From positions 36,018,605 through 36,082,604 of the forward strand of contig NC_045130.1 in NCBI RefSeq assembly GCF_007655135.1: a DNA stretch of 64,000 nucleotides, read 5' to 3'. The stretch is from Punica granatum. Its lineage: Eukaryota > Streptophyta > Magnoliopsida > Myrtales > Lythraceae. Position 1 is the stretch's first letter. Each line of letters begins with the position of its first letter. This document shows, piece by piece, positions 1 to 10,339 of the stretch. Below the pieces are notes generated by a model. That model made no database searches. It was not told the DNA's origin and saw only the letters and a list, made by a program, of their open reading frames with translations. The translations under genes were made by a program, and so were the position numbers.

Positions 1-978
1 AGCAAGAAATGATGAGAGGAAAACCAACAGCACCAAAGAACCGAATCCCAGTGCTGACCCCAGCAATGCATTCCTGTCCGCTGATGATTCGTCAGCTTTG
101 AAGATGCTCATCAGTCTGAACCGACGCTTAGTGGTGGACTGAAGCAAACAAACAGCAGATACAAGCTCGAACAGCTGAATCCCGAGCAAGGATGCTGCCT
201 GCATTCGAGAACACGAAGGCCCTAGCATCATCTCCTAGCTCATCATCATTTAAAAGCTTTTCTACTACAAAATGGACGGTGGGGGCATCATGCTCACTTG
301 TAATTGCTAAGATAACCATCAAACAAACCGAGAAGCTGTATCTCTTAGCACAAGTCTACACTTGCAACTTGTCATTGAATTAGAAATAGGGGGTCCAATT
401 CTCATAAAAATGGACAGAACTACTGGAACCATGCTAAATGGGCACCCGATATGCCGTCCAACCTCTGAGAGAATCACAGACCTCACATATGCTATGCATA
501 TAATTGTAGGACGTGAAATTTGAATTGCAGCCACAAAAGAACTCAGTTCACCTCCGTCTGAGGATCAAGAATAGGTTGATGCAGGACATGGGCAACAATA
601 GACAAGCCTCCGAAGCTCAGAGGAATGTGCAAACTGAACAGGTAAAACGACAGCGTGCTCCAAACAGTTCCACTGTCCCATGGAACATCTGATTCTGGTC
701 CGAGTACCGAAAACCCCTACCCAAAAACTCAAACTTTCCATCAGGGCCTGTCGCAGAAGCTTCAATAATGTGAAAAGAATTGGCGGAAGCGATTCTACCT
801 GAAAAGATGCTTCGTGGGTGTCTCCATTTTCGGTGCAAGAACACTTGAAAGAAGTTCTGGAGCCACAATTGGACGGAAATTTCGATAAAGAGACGAAGAA
901 GGTTGGGGATGGAAATGGAGTAATCGCCCTTCTACGGGTGGCGGACGCTGGATAAGTAAGGGAGAGGGCAAGTATCAT
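1..978 (-). CDS. Chloroplast CPBP/CAAX-type intramembrane protease family protein, 5' part (truncated by window edge)
   Basis: Three exons can be joined in phase: 978-799 (60 codons), 716-552 (55 codons) and 198 to the window edge (66 codons so far). Introns are 82 and 353 nt, with GT-AG ends. The first about 50 residues are rich in S, T, R and P, start MILALSLTYP, and look like a chloroplast transit peptide. Exon 2 encodes the stretch around VWSTLSFYLFSLHIPLSFGG, a hydrophobic segment typical of plant CAAX amino-terminal protease (Abi/CPBP) proteins. Exon 3 carries FELVSAVCLLQ, a basic segment, then a membrane helix (FGSLVLLVFLSSFLA) that reaches the edge. The glutamate/histidine motifs that define the family would lie in the missing part, so catalytic status cannot be judged. 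Family assignment rests on remembered homologues such as At2g20725. The start is the first ATG of an open, transit-like frame, 172 nt from the divergent GNAT gene. Confidence 0.68.
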
Positions 979-1150
979 TCCACCGTTCTTGATCGAAAAA
1001 GATGCCTTTTTTTTTGGATAATAAAAAGCAAACCACTCTGAAGAAATGGTATGTCGGGCCTCGGCCCCTTTGCGGAGCCCATTTAGCCCTCCATTACTTT
1101 CCTTCCTCTTCGATCAACGCTAGCCTAGACAGAGGAAGAACTGCCCGTTA
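979..1150. promoter_or_regulatory. Short divergent intergenic region, putative bidirectional promoter
   Basis: Only 172 nt separate the two start codons of the CAAX-type gene (-) and the GNAT gene (+). It has a T/A-rich stretch near 1007-1027, a CT-rich stretch near 1090-1110, and no clear TATA box for either gene. Both 5' UTRs and the core promoters must fit here unless transcription starts inside the coding regions. The bidirectional role is inferred from spacing alone. Confidence 0.4.
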
Positions 1151-1767
1151 ATGGCGGCAGGGGGCGCAGAGGAGCTCAAGAGGAGCTCTTGCGACTGGGA
1201 CGGCGTAGTGGCGGAGATAGTGAAGATAGAGAAGAGACTGTTCCCGAAGCACGAATCGCTCGCGAGGACCTTCGATGAGGAGCTGAGGAAGAAGAACGCC
1301 GGGCTGCTCTACCTGAGAGTTAACGGAGAAGTCGCAGGCTACGTCATGTTCTCTTGGCCCTCCTCCCTCTCCGCCTCAATCACCAAGCTCGCAGGTACAA
1401 CGTGCCCGCAACCTGTTCGATGAAAAATTCCACTTCTTTTCCCTGTCTGATCGGCCTCGCGTCAAGATCCGAACTTTAGAGTTTTTTTTTTTTTTCTCCC
1501 TTTCATTGTGTGATGTGGTGCGTCGTCATGACAGTGAAGGATAGCTATCAGAGGCAAGGCCATGGAGAAGCTCTGCTCCGGGCAGCAATACAGAAATGCA
1601 GGACGAGGAACGTCCACCGGGTGCAGCTCCATGTCGATCCATCGCGGTCTCCTGCTCTGAGCCTCTACAAGAAACTCGGGTTCGAGGTCGACAGCTTGAT
1701 CGACGGCTACTATTCTTCCGATCGGGATGCATACCGAATGTTCCTGGATTTCGACGGAGATGGTTGA
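1151..1767 (+). CDS. GCN5-related N-acetyltransferase (GNAT), 158 aa, two exons
   Basis: Exons 1151-1394 and 1535-1767 join in phase across a 140-nt GT-AG intron to give 158 residues. GNAT enzymes move an acetyl group from acetyl-CoA to an amine, often a protein N-terminus or a lysine. The acetyl-CoA pyrophosphate loop (motif A, Q/RxxGxG/A) is visible as QRQGHG at residues 87-92, followed by an ALLRAAIQKC helix. Motif B is LSLYKKLGFEV. The N-terminal half has the usual beta-strand reading LLYLRVNGEVAGYVMFSW. No targeting peptide is evident, so the protein is probably cytosolic or nuclear. Length fits the small single-domain plant GNATs. The substrate cannot be read from the sequence. The gene is divergent from the CAAX-type gene. 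Confidence 0.88.
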
Positions 1768-2729
1768 TTGAATCATTGGAAGTTTTGCCTGCTACCAATC
1801 TTGAATATGATCATCGGAGAATTGACTAGGTGATAACCGTGCATTATGCTATACTTTGTTGATTTTCTTTTCGAGCATTTCGTTCTATTCAGCGGCATTT
1901 CGACGATAAACATTAGTTGAAGTTGTCGAATTCGACTCCAATGGCATGGAAATGGAAGGAAAGCTCTATATGGGGATGAGGATTTGATACTTAAGTTGAG
2001 GTTTGTGTTATTCATTAAAAAAAAAAAACAGAGAGAGAGTTTAGGTTTGTGTTCAATAGAGAATTGGGGAAATTCTCAAGCAGTATTTAGGAAGGGCATG
2101 TTTAATTTTAGAAAATTATTATTTATTTTCCTTTTCTATATTCGTCTCTCCAAAAAGGAAAAGGAAAATGTGTGTACAGATTTCTCCAAATATTCTGCTT
2201 CAAATTACAAAATAAGGTTAATTTATTAATTGGACTCTACATAACTATTGAGATATAATGCAGGTAAAAATTATGAAATTCTTTCTTTAGTACATAAATA
2301 TAATTACAGTTGTATAATTTTAGTAAATATCAGTAATTATTGTATTTAATTATAAAAAGTAATTAGTGTTTAACATAATATAATTCTAAAAATAACGTTT
2401 ATTTACTAGCTGAAATTTTCTGTAAAATAATGGTTAATTAATTCTAAAAATATAATTTTTTTCAAAGAAAGAAAATTCTAAAAATATGTCTCCTCTTAAC
2501 TAAACTTTCACAGTGAGGGAAAAAAGAAAAAAAGAAAAAGCAAAACGACAGAGGACAGCCAGTTCCCCGACAACATCAACCATGTACGGCCAGATTCGAG
2601 CTCATCACCTGCGTGCTACTCGCGCGTCGAATCCCTAGAGACATTTCCATTTCTAGGGCTTGGAACCTGGACCATATTCCCAGCGTTGCATAGAGCCTGT
2701 CTGCAGGCTAGCCGTGATTGAGCTGCAAA
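1768..2729. other. Intergenic region between GNAT and tetraspanin genes
   Basis: AT-rich 3' flank of the GNAT gene, including an A-run near 2020 and repeated TAATTAT-type sequence to about 2500. The last 150 nt become GC-richer and are the probable promoter and 5' UTR of the tetraspanin gene. No further gene is seen. Confidence 0.7.
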
Positions 2730-4594
2730 ATGGCGCGAATGGTGAGGAGCTGCATGCAGTCGATGCTGAAGCTGGTGAATTCCGTCAACGGGATGGTCGG
2801 AATTGCGATGATCCTGTACTCCGTCTGGATGCTCAAAATCTGGGAGAGGCACACGTATGATTTGCCCTTCGACGACTCGAGTCAGCCTAATCCATGGTGG
2901 GTTGTTCCAACATCTCGATTTTGATCAGAAAGGAGCAAAATTTATCCGTTATTCTTGAATTGAATGATTCCGTTAGCTGAATTTTGCTTGGTTGGTGGGA
3001 ATTTATGAGGAACAGATCGGAACTGTTTTGATTTATTCGTCGAAGCAGAAGATTGGTTGATGGACATAAGTTTCCATTGTGTGGTGGGCCGTTGCGCTTT
3101 TGCCATGGAAGTTTAGCTGTAGCAGCCTTTATGGTCGCTTATAGTCATTTATCATATTTCCAGTTCCCCCCTTTACTACCAGCACCAGCAGCTTCTGTGG
3201 CAGTAAAATATTCCCTTTGATGATAGAGAAGAAAAATCTGAACGGAAAATACGTAACAGATAAAGTTATTAGATTCGCAGAATGAAACCATGGAAGCTCT
3301 CTTGGCATAACGGAGTCATTCCATTGAGCCAGTTCTGCTAAATGTTGGCATCGGTTCGTTCTTTTGACAGCTGGATTTAGTGGGATATATAGAATGAGCT
3401 GTACCAAATCAATGAAAGTAGTCAAGATTTTCTTGTGGAGGCATGCTCTTCGTCTGTTGTGTTCGTCTGCAAAAGTTCCAAGTTGGAAGTTGCCTTATGT
3501 GGGTTCAGACTTGAGATTAGCTGGACATATTATACCCCATTAGGAAGGCCTTCGATTGCACGTGGTCGAATGCCAATAAGCCTAAAGCTACAATTTTTCA
3601 ATCTGATTCTTGATGGCTCCTTATCGATACCACTGTGGTTTCTGATTCTCTCTCTTCATTGAGGAATTGTTTTGCCCAATTGTTCCAATGGTTCTTTAGA
3701 TAATTGATTATTTTTGCATCCGCAGGTTCATTTATACCTTTCTTGGCCTCAGCATTAGTTTGTGTGTGATTACATGCTTTGGACATATCGCTGCTGAAAC
3801 TGCCAATGGCTGTTGCCTTTATTTGGTAATGTTTTCCTGTGTCTATTAGTCTATCACCTTGTTTTGCCATAATAGAACTTAGAAATGTTTAGCCCTATCG
3901 ATTTTTGCTGCTTGCAGTATATGTTCCTTGTCTTTTTGCTTCTCGCTCTGGAAGGTGCTGTCACTGCTGACGTATTGCTAAATCCTCACTGGGAGCAGGT
4001 ATATAGCACTAGCAGAAATTGGGTTCTACATTGACTATTTTATCTGATATATAGTACCCTGTGGATCGATGTGGCTAAATTGGTTTCAATCTAATTCTGC
4101 CATCAGGACTTTCCCAATGATCTCACTGGGAACCTAGATCAGTTAACAGAATTCGTGAGGTCGAACTTTGATATGTTTGAATGGATCGGATTGACAATTG
4201 TGTCCGTACAGGTAACTGACATGTGTAATATAACATCAGCTGATTATCTTTTCATTTTCTACTTGTCATGGATGAACCTCATTTTTTCCTTTTGCTCCAA
4301 AGGGACTATGTATCCTATTGGGACTGGTGCTCAAAGCTCTCGGACCACATCCGTACTATGACAGTGATGATGAGTTTGCTTCTGAAAGCGTTCCACTTCT
4401 GAGAGATGGTGCCGGCCAGCCATCTGATTCATGGAGTATAAGAATCAATGAGAAGGTAGTCATACTCTGCCTTCACTGGAGGTCCTCTTAACTTTTACCG
4501 GGAAACAAGAAGTTTGCTTGAACTGTTTTCCGGAAAATATACTAACAAGGGTTCCATTTTTCCTTTTCCTGGGTTTAAATAGGTTAAAAGGTGA
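2730..4594 (+). CDS. TET19: Tetraspanin-19-like membrane protein (TOM2A-related), 205 aa, six exons
   Basis: Exons 2730-2896, 3726-3825, 3918-3998, 4107-4211, 4303-4455 and 4583-4594 join in phase; the last exon is just VKR plus stop. Four membrane segments are visible: [52 protein letters not shown] and [20 protein letters not shown]. Family landmarks are the start [32 protein letters not shown] between TM2 and TM3, and the cytosolic tail [15 protein letters not shown]. Plant tetraspanins of this subgroup (TET18/TOM2A, TET19, TET20) organise membrane microdomains; TOM2A supports tobamovirus replication complexes at the tonoplast. Assignment to TET19 rather than TET20 is by remembered similarity and neighbouring genes. 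Intron 1 (829 nt) is much longer than the others. Confidence 0.9.
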
Positions 4595-4935
4595 TGCGAC
4601 TGAATCAGCAAGGAGGCTGAGAGTGCAGAGTAAATCTACTTCTATCAGTATCTGAAACTACGAGTTGAAGGCTGAGAAGCTTCTGTCCTTAGATGCAGGA
4701 GGAACACTCTGTTATGTATATTCAAAAGAGAAATACTGATAGTTTCTTAGGAAAATGGACGTTGTCGAATTTCATTCGTCTTTCGATGTATCTATCAGCA
4801 TCATTAGCCTCCCTTTGTGGCATATGAGATTTAGCATCAGTAGAGCAATATTTTTGGGATTCTGAAGCCTGAAGTAGGGTTGGCAAAAAGGGACATAAAA
4901 CTGAACGTGCCATAATGGGAAAACCAATTTTTCAG

Positions 4936-5379
4936 ATATGATTCAGTTTCTATACCGGAGTGGACAATCCAAAGAGTTGGTGAAAACTGTTGAAGTCATT
5001 TGGAACTGCAAGTGGAAAGGTGTGTCTGCATGATTTGGAGCCTCTGCTGCTGTCGGTGAAGACGCACAGATCTCTCACATTCATTACCGTCAACGAACAA
5101 TGCAAGACGAGAGAGAACTCCAACAGAAACTGGACTGCATACAGGCCTTTCTCTGTGCAGATCTTCAGTACCATGATCGACTCATGTCAAAAACTTGGGA
5201 GGAAAATGGAATGGAAGAAAAGAGGTTTGCTGAGGTAAATTAATCTCAAGAACACGAGAAATCATCTGATCCTCTAACAAGATTGTCCCTTAATTCCCTC
5301 AGCACAGTTGGATGAGAACTTCGAGATGGGTCCTATGTCGATCCCAATGGCTCCGAAGGACTATGCAAATGGTATCTAG
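4936..5379 (+). pseudogene. Decayed coding fragment of unknown family, with an in-frame TGA
   Basis: After a good acceptor (tttttcag ending at 4935) a frame runs from ATG 4938 to a donor at 5234|GTAAAT, then continues in phase at 5308 to a stop at 5377-5379. The only break is TGA at 5031-5033. Downstream of the break the frame reads as an acidic, helical, protein-like sequence (for example TMQDERELQQKLDCIQAFLC) and ends with LDENFEMGPMSIPMAPKDY. I do not recognise the family. It may be the remnant of a gene whose 5' exons are gone, or the stop may be removed by splicing I cannot resolve. It is just downstream of the tetraspanin gene, in the same orientation. Confidence 0.4.
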
Positions 5380-6043
5380 TCTGGCTAACGGACCACGAAA
5401 TTTTCTCACTGACATGCTTTTGAAAAGCTCTCCTCCATTTTCTTCATCAAAACATGCTTTTGAAAAAGCCAGCCTCCATCTTTCTTCTGATGTTGCTTTA
5501 TGGAAAGGGTATGCCATGATTTTAGGGTGTTTGCTGTTAATAGGAATGGGAAGAACATTAATCAATTGTTTAGTGTCTGAAACACTTGTTCTTTTCCCCC
5601 CATAAGATAATGCAATGAAATCTCTTTTGTGCTGTTGGCTGAGTGGACTCAGAAGCCCATTATTCTTCAACCGTAACCTACTTTTAACTATCAAGAAATC
5701 CGTACTTTTTATCAGACAAAAGCAAAAACAGATCTTTTGAGGACTTTAAGGCAATCAATTCAATTCCCCCCTTGATGGAAGATAACGTGAATGTTGCGTG
5801 CTTATAATCTATTCCTTAATCGCATGCGTGCCCCACTTGATCATTTTGTGCTTGCTTCTCCTTCCCGGCATAATCGGAAGAAATTACTCCAGTCCTATTG
5901 ACCGTTCCGAACTCCTACCAATGAAACCATGCCGAGCATTACCGTGCTATAGTGGATCTCGCCATATTCACCATGCCCACGATGCTGAGAACAAAATTTG
6001 AAATGACTAAACGTCATCGAGATAAATATGATGTATAATCATG

Positions 6044-6083
6044 TGGCACCACCCTTGGGATTTACGAGTGAAGGGTGGTGCCA
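6044..6083. repeat. Perfect 13-bp inverted repeat (hairpin)
   Basis: TGGCACCACCCTT at 6044-6056 is followed after 14 nt by its exact reverse complement, AAGGGTGGTGCCA, at 6071-6083. The arms are GC-rich in an AT-rich setting. No gene lies next to it. Confidence 0.85.
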
Positions 6084-7567
6084 TTTGCTTTAGATAAATC
6101 CAGTCAATGGTAGCCTCACTATAAGGATCTGTGCCACACATCTTTTCAGGAGCAGCAACCCCCATTTGTTCCATTCGCTGTCTTCAGCCTTCTATCACAA
6201 GGACATATTGATGGTTTAATTATTGCATGTATCCCCCCGTGTTGGCAGCTTACTGTTGTCCCTAATCATACATTATCATCATTTTCCTTTGCCTCGTCTT
6301 GTCTTATATATCGGGGTTATTCATACTCGACTGCATCAGATTTAATAGTACCTTTGAATTCTGGAGATTGACCCGCGCATCGTTTCAGTACTCAAGTCTC
6401 AAAAGTTAAACCAGACATGTATCAACCATAAACTATATATACACTGGCCTAGCTTAACTTTCGAGCTCTCTCTTACAAAGTCGAGTTATGTCGATAAAAC
6501 ACGAGCCCCATCTTCTTTTTATTTTCTTTTTTTTTTGAAGAAATTATGAGCTGAGCCTCCTAAAAACTTGGAGCTACCTAGAATAACGGTCATCAAACTG
6601 ATCACCCTCCCTAATTATTAGCCAGCTATACCCATTTATAAGTCACCCTCAGCACTGTAGAAAAAAAAAGGAAAAAAAAATCCGCTAAAAGAACAGAGAA
6701 AGGGATATTCCTTTTTTTTTTCCTGCCGATTTTTTGTTTCCGACATTTCCAATAGAAAATTAAACAAATAAGCACCTGTGTCATTTTCTTTCCCTTTTTA
6801 TCTATAGCAATCTTTGGGAGGACATGCATTGACATAAATAGATTTGGAATGGATATGGGATTCCTCGCAGATAAGTCACATGCCGGCAAGGGGATCACAT
6901 GCAGTTCATATAGTTGAAGACAAATTGAATAATTTTTTTTTTATTCGTATATAAACTTGTGTGAAGATTTTTATTTATGTATATATATATGTTGTATGTA
7001 TTGTTTATGGATGTTAAAGTATCACAACAGTGACATCTGTCCCAAAAATTGTTGGGTGGTCTTCTTGGATCATCCTCCAAATCGAATCCCGGCATAAAAT
7101 CCTTATCTTTTGGAAGGACAATTATGCCGATGGTCTCGTGATAGGAAATTCTATGGTCCATGAAAATACCGTATCTTTTTATAATTTTAGTTGATTGTTG
7201 TGAATCGCACTAAAGAGAATAAGTGAGGAAGAGAGGTGACCCAACAACTGTGCCATCAGGAACACGGGCACTACCTTGACGACATCATAGGAAAGCTTTA
7301 TTAAAAAATTCAAAAATAAGATTCTTTCATATGCATCGTGTTTTCCAATATGTTCTTATGATTTTAGCTTGCACATGAAAAAAAAAAAATCCTTTTGAAG
7401 TTGGATATGACAGCACAATCTGATGCATTCGTCGTTTTAGTCTAATCTATAACTAATTTCTGATCACAACTACCGTTGCTTATCGATTGATTATGAATAA
7501 AAAGGTTTCACTCGTCCCATTGATATTATTTGTTGCCAATGATGGAAGCAACATTATTACAATATTT

Positions 7568-7716
7568 TGAGAAATATAAATGCTTAAAGAAATCGGATCT
7601 AGAGAAAGGAAAGTACGTAAACTAAAAGTTTGTTGCAATGAATTGAGAAATATAAATGCTTGAAGAAACCGGATCTAGAGAAAGGAAACGTACGTAAACT
7701 AAAGTTTCTTGAGAGA
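7568..7716. repeat. 75-bp tandem duplication
   Basis: Two adjacent copies begin with gagaaatataaatgctt and share atctagagaaaggaaa and gtacgtaaactaaa. They differ by a few substitutions and a one-base indel. Confidence 0.85.
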
Positions 7717-8806
7717 AAAAATACATAGTACAACAATATATGTATTCGTATGTAATTAAGAGATTTTAGGTTCACTTTTAGTAATGAAACTCTCAATAAC
7801 CTTTTATTTCGTCATTCCTATCCCGTTACTAGTATCATAAACTCATAAATCTCTTTCCAAATTGAAAAGAAACCTCTTGGACTATCTTTTTCTTCTTTGT
7901 GGTGCACCATCCGGTATTCAAAAGTCCATTGAGCCCCGACTAATCCAAGTCCGAGCAAAGCAAGTTCATTAAAGGGTAAAATTTTCCAGTCGTGCATTTT
8001 TTTCATTTAAAAAATTCGAACGCGAGACTTTATTTAAAGGAAACAACCGCTAAATCACTTAAATCACTTTATTTATTTTCTTGGGCTAATTTTGCTTCCA
8101 TCTTTTAGACGTGTTCCTGCATGCTTGCTCTGGTTTTTACCAAACGTATGAAAACTTCGATTCACTTTCCTGCTGTTTGTCCAATACCATGAAAGCAAAC
8201 TACTGTTGGGGCATCAAAGATTCGAATCCTCTCTGATGTGGTATTTTTCCAGTGGGCAATGCACACAATTGGCTGGATAAGGTTTTAAAAAAAAAAATTA
8301 GGACCCAGGGTCCTGTCCTGCCTCATGGGGGTGGGCCCACCCAAGGCCCAATAATTTTGGACCCCACCAACCCTTGGTAGTCACCATTCTTCTCAATTAC
8401 ATCACACGTTGTTTCTGGCCTTCCCATGGGATTCTTGCTTCAGCCATTGTCATTGATGATATTTCAACATGCCCCATTTCAGTTTGTTGGTCCTCTGGGA
8501 AAAAAAAAAGGGTACACATTTGATGTTTCATCATCCAATGTGGTCATGTCGTACACTTCAAACAATGTTAATACGCAGAGCCGATGCAGCTGTACAAATC
8601 TCCCTATCGTTTATATCATTCATCACTGATCACGAAATCCCGAACTGCATATTCAGCTTTCTAGGAGCTTGATGACAAGCTTCCCCGAGCGCAACGCTTG
8701 TATATGCAGATGTATGGAAGAGAGTATATTCTCCATCTTTCTTTTATTAATCCTTATCAGGAACATACAATTACATTCTATCTCTAACAGACATACATGA
8801 TATATG

Positions 8807-8963
8807 TTTTTTTTTTTTTTCCTTCAGGTCATAAGGGGATGCCAATGGCCTAGTGTAATGATAGAAAATAAAATAAAATAACATATAAGTCCCCACAAAT
8901 GAAAATTGAATTTAGGACTTCTGAGTTGGCTCCTAATACCACTACACTAAAATCCCTTCCTCA
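8807..8963 (-). mobile_element. SINE-like copy
   Basis: It starts with a T-run (8807-8820), passes through the family's conserved gcacataagtccc-type block and ends at a tRNA-like end reading ccactacactaaaatcc. The same order is seen in the copies near 31.5 kb and 61.4 kb. Confidence 0.5.
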
Positions 8964-10171
8964 CATATACAGAAATATATGTTGCCATTACCGAACATCA
9001 CATGTACATTTTCTTGCATGTCTAACCATATCTTATAAAAAATTGGAAAAATAGATTTCATTTTTATCTGTTGTATATAAGTCCTCCATCATGTTGACTG
9101 CAGCTATAAACTTACAATATAATCTTCAGAAGACACAGTAGACTAGTTACCTTAAGGAAAAAAATGCAGTGATTTTTGCAATTATTTATGCATGAATAAT
9201 TGTTTCACCAGACAAAAGTACATTGTCATAAAAAAAATTTAAAAAAGGGGGACAAAAACACATGAGATTGCATGGAAGACAAGCCACGTCCAAATTCATC
9301 AAAATGGTCAGCAGAATCGGCTGAACCCTTTTCACATGCTGCCAAAGTTTTTATTACCAAATTGATTAAAGTTTATACAGAAGAAAAGCTCTGCTCCTCT
9401 AATCCACAGACGTCCCAAAGTCATTCCCATATTTGCCCATCTAAATGACTATAAACAGTCATCCCAACATATGAGACTGACAGCGAGAGAGATCACTCTG
9501 TAGGCTCTAGTTCTGCTCCCATTATTGTCACCTCAACGTATAGTCATTCAACCCGACTTTCTGCAATTATCGGATCAACTTTTTAAGTCACTTGTGATAA
9601 TAATAATTGAAAATGACAAAATTAATTCCTTCGTATCTCTCTTTCCCCACTTATTGCGTGAGGTTTTTTCCAGTTATTGGCAGCTACAAGCCTTTGCTCA
9701 AATGTTGGCATGCCTTGGTGTTATACGCTTCTAATTGACGATGAATCCCTACAATGCAAGTAAAATTCGTTCATCAACAGCACTGTTGATTGCAGTTTAT
9801 GTCGTAGTTTTTTTTTTTTTGCTTCACGTGTCCCGAGAAAAAATATATATTAACGGTAAAAACACTCCAGGAGGCCCATTGCGTCCCGTAAAAGTTATTA
9901 ACTGAGGTGTTCGAAGTTACTGGCAGCTGAAAGCCTTGCTCAAATGTCGGCATGCCTTGGTGTTAATATGCCTCTAATCGACGTGGAGGCCCACGGTGTC
10001 CCGTAAAATGACTGGAATGCCCCTGGGCCTTCAATGCTCCCGCTGATGCGTACCGCCCAGCGGAATTAACGCCTCAACCGCCGGTGGGCCCCGTGCATCA
10101 GTGGCATCCCCCGTAAATGAGCCATCCTGTCGGTGGCAAAACAGGAAGAGAGTGCAGCCTCCCTCCCCTGT

Positions 10172-10184
10172 TCTTTATATAGGC
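10172..10184 (+). promoter_or_regulatory. TATA box of the beta-expansin gene
   Basis: The sequence tctttatataggc lies about 160 nt upstream of the expansin ATG. It would place the transcript start near 10205 and leave a 5' UTR of roughly 135 nt that contains a (CT)n tract. Confidence 0.6.
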
Positions 10185-10339
10185 AACGGAACAGAGCCGC
10201 AGAGACGCCACGAAATCGAAGCCCCCTCTCTCTCTCTCCGGGCTTTAGTAGAGTGTGTGTCGGCAGAGGGCCTTGGATCACTATCCCCTCGGTATCTCCG
10301 CCGCCTGAGCCGACCCGACATTGTACAGCACGCGCCAGT

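Larger units (their letters stand above)
5380..10170. other. Intergenic region, about 4.8 kb, no convincing gene
   Basis: AT-rich, with poly-A/T runs. It holds a short perfect hairpin at 6044-6083, a 75-bp tandem duplication at 7568-7716, a SINE-like copy at 8807-8963 and a pair of diverged 75-80-bp direct repeats at 9665-9745 and 9910-9990. Around 7985-8070 is a sequence like those at 28345-28430 and 60190-60290 (shared core gagactttatttaa or close variants). The open frames here are short and show no family features. Confidence 0.65.

Noticed and set aside
717..798. Reading through the first intron of the CAAX-type gene as coding
   Set aside because: The frame stays open, but splicing at 798/717 restores the family sequence VPWDSGTVWSTLSF, and reading through does not.
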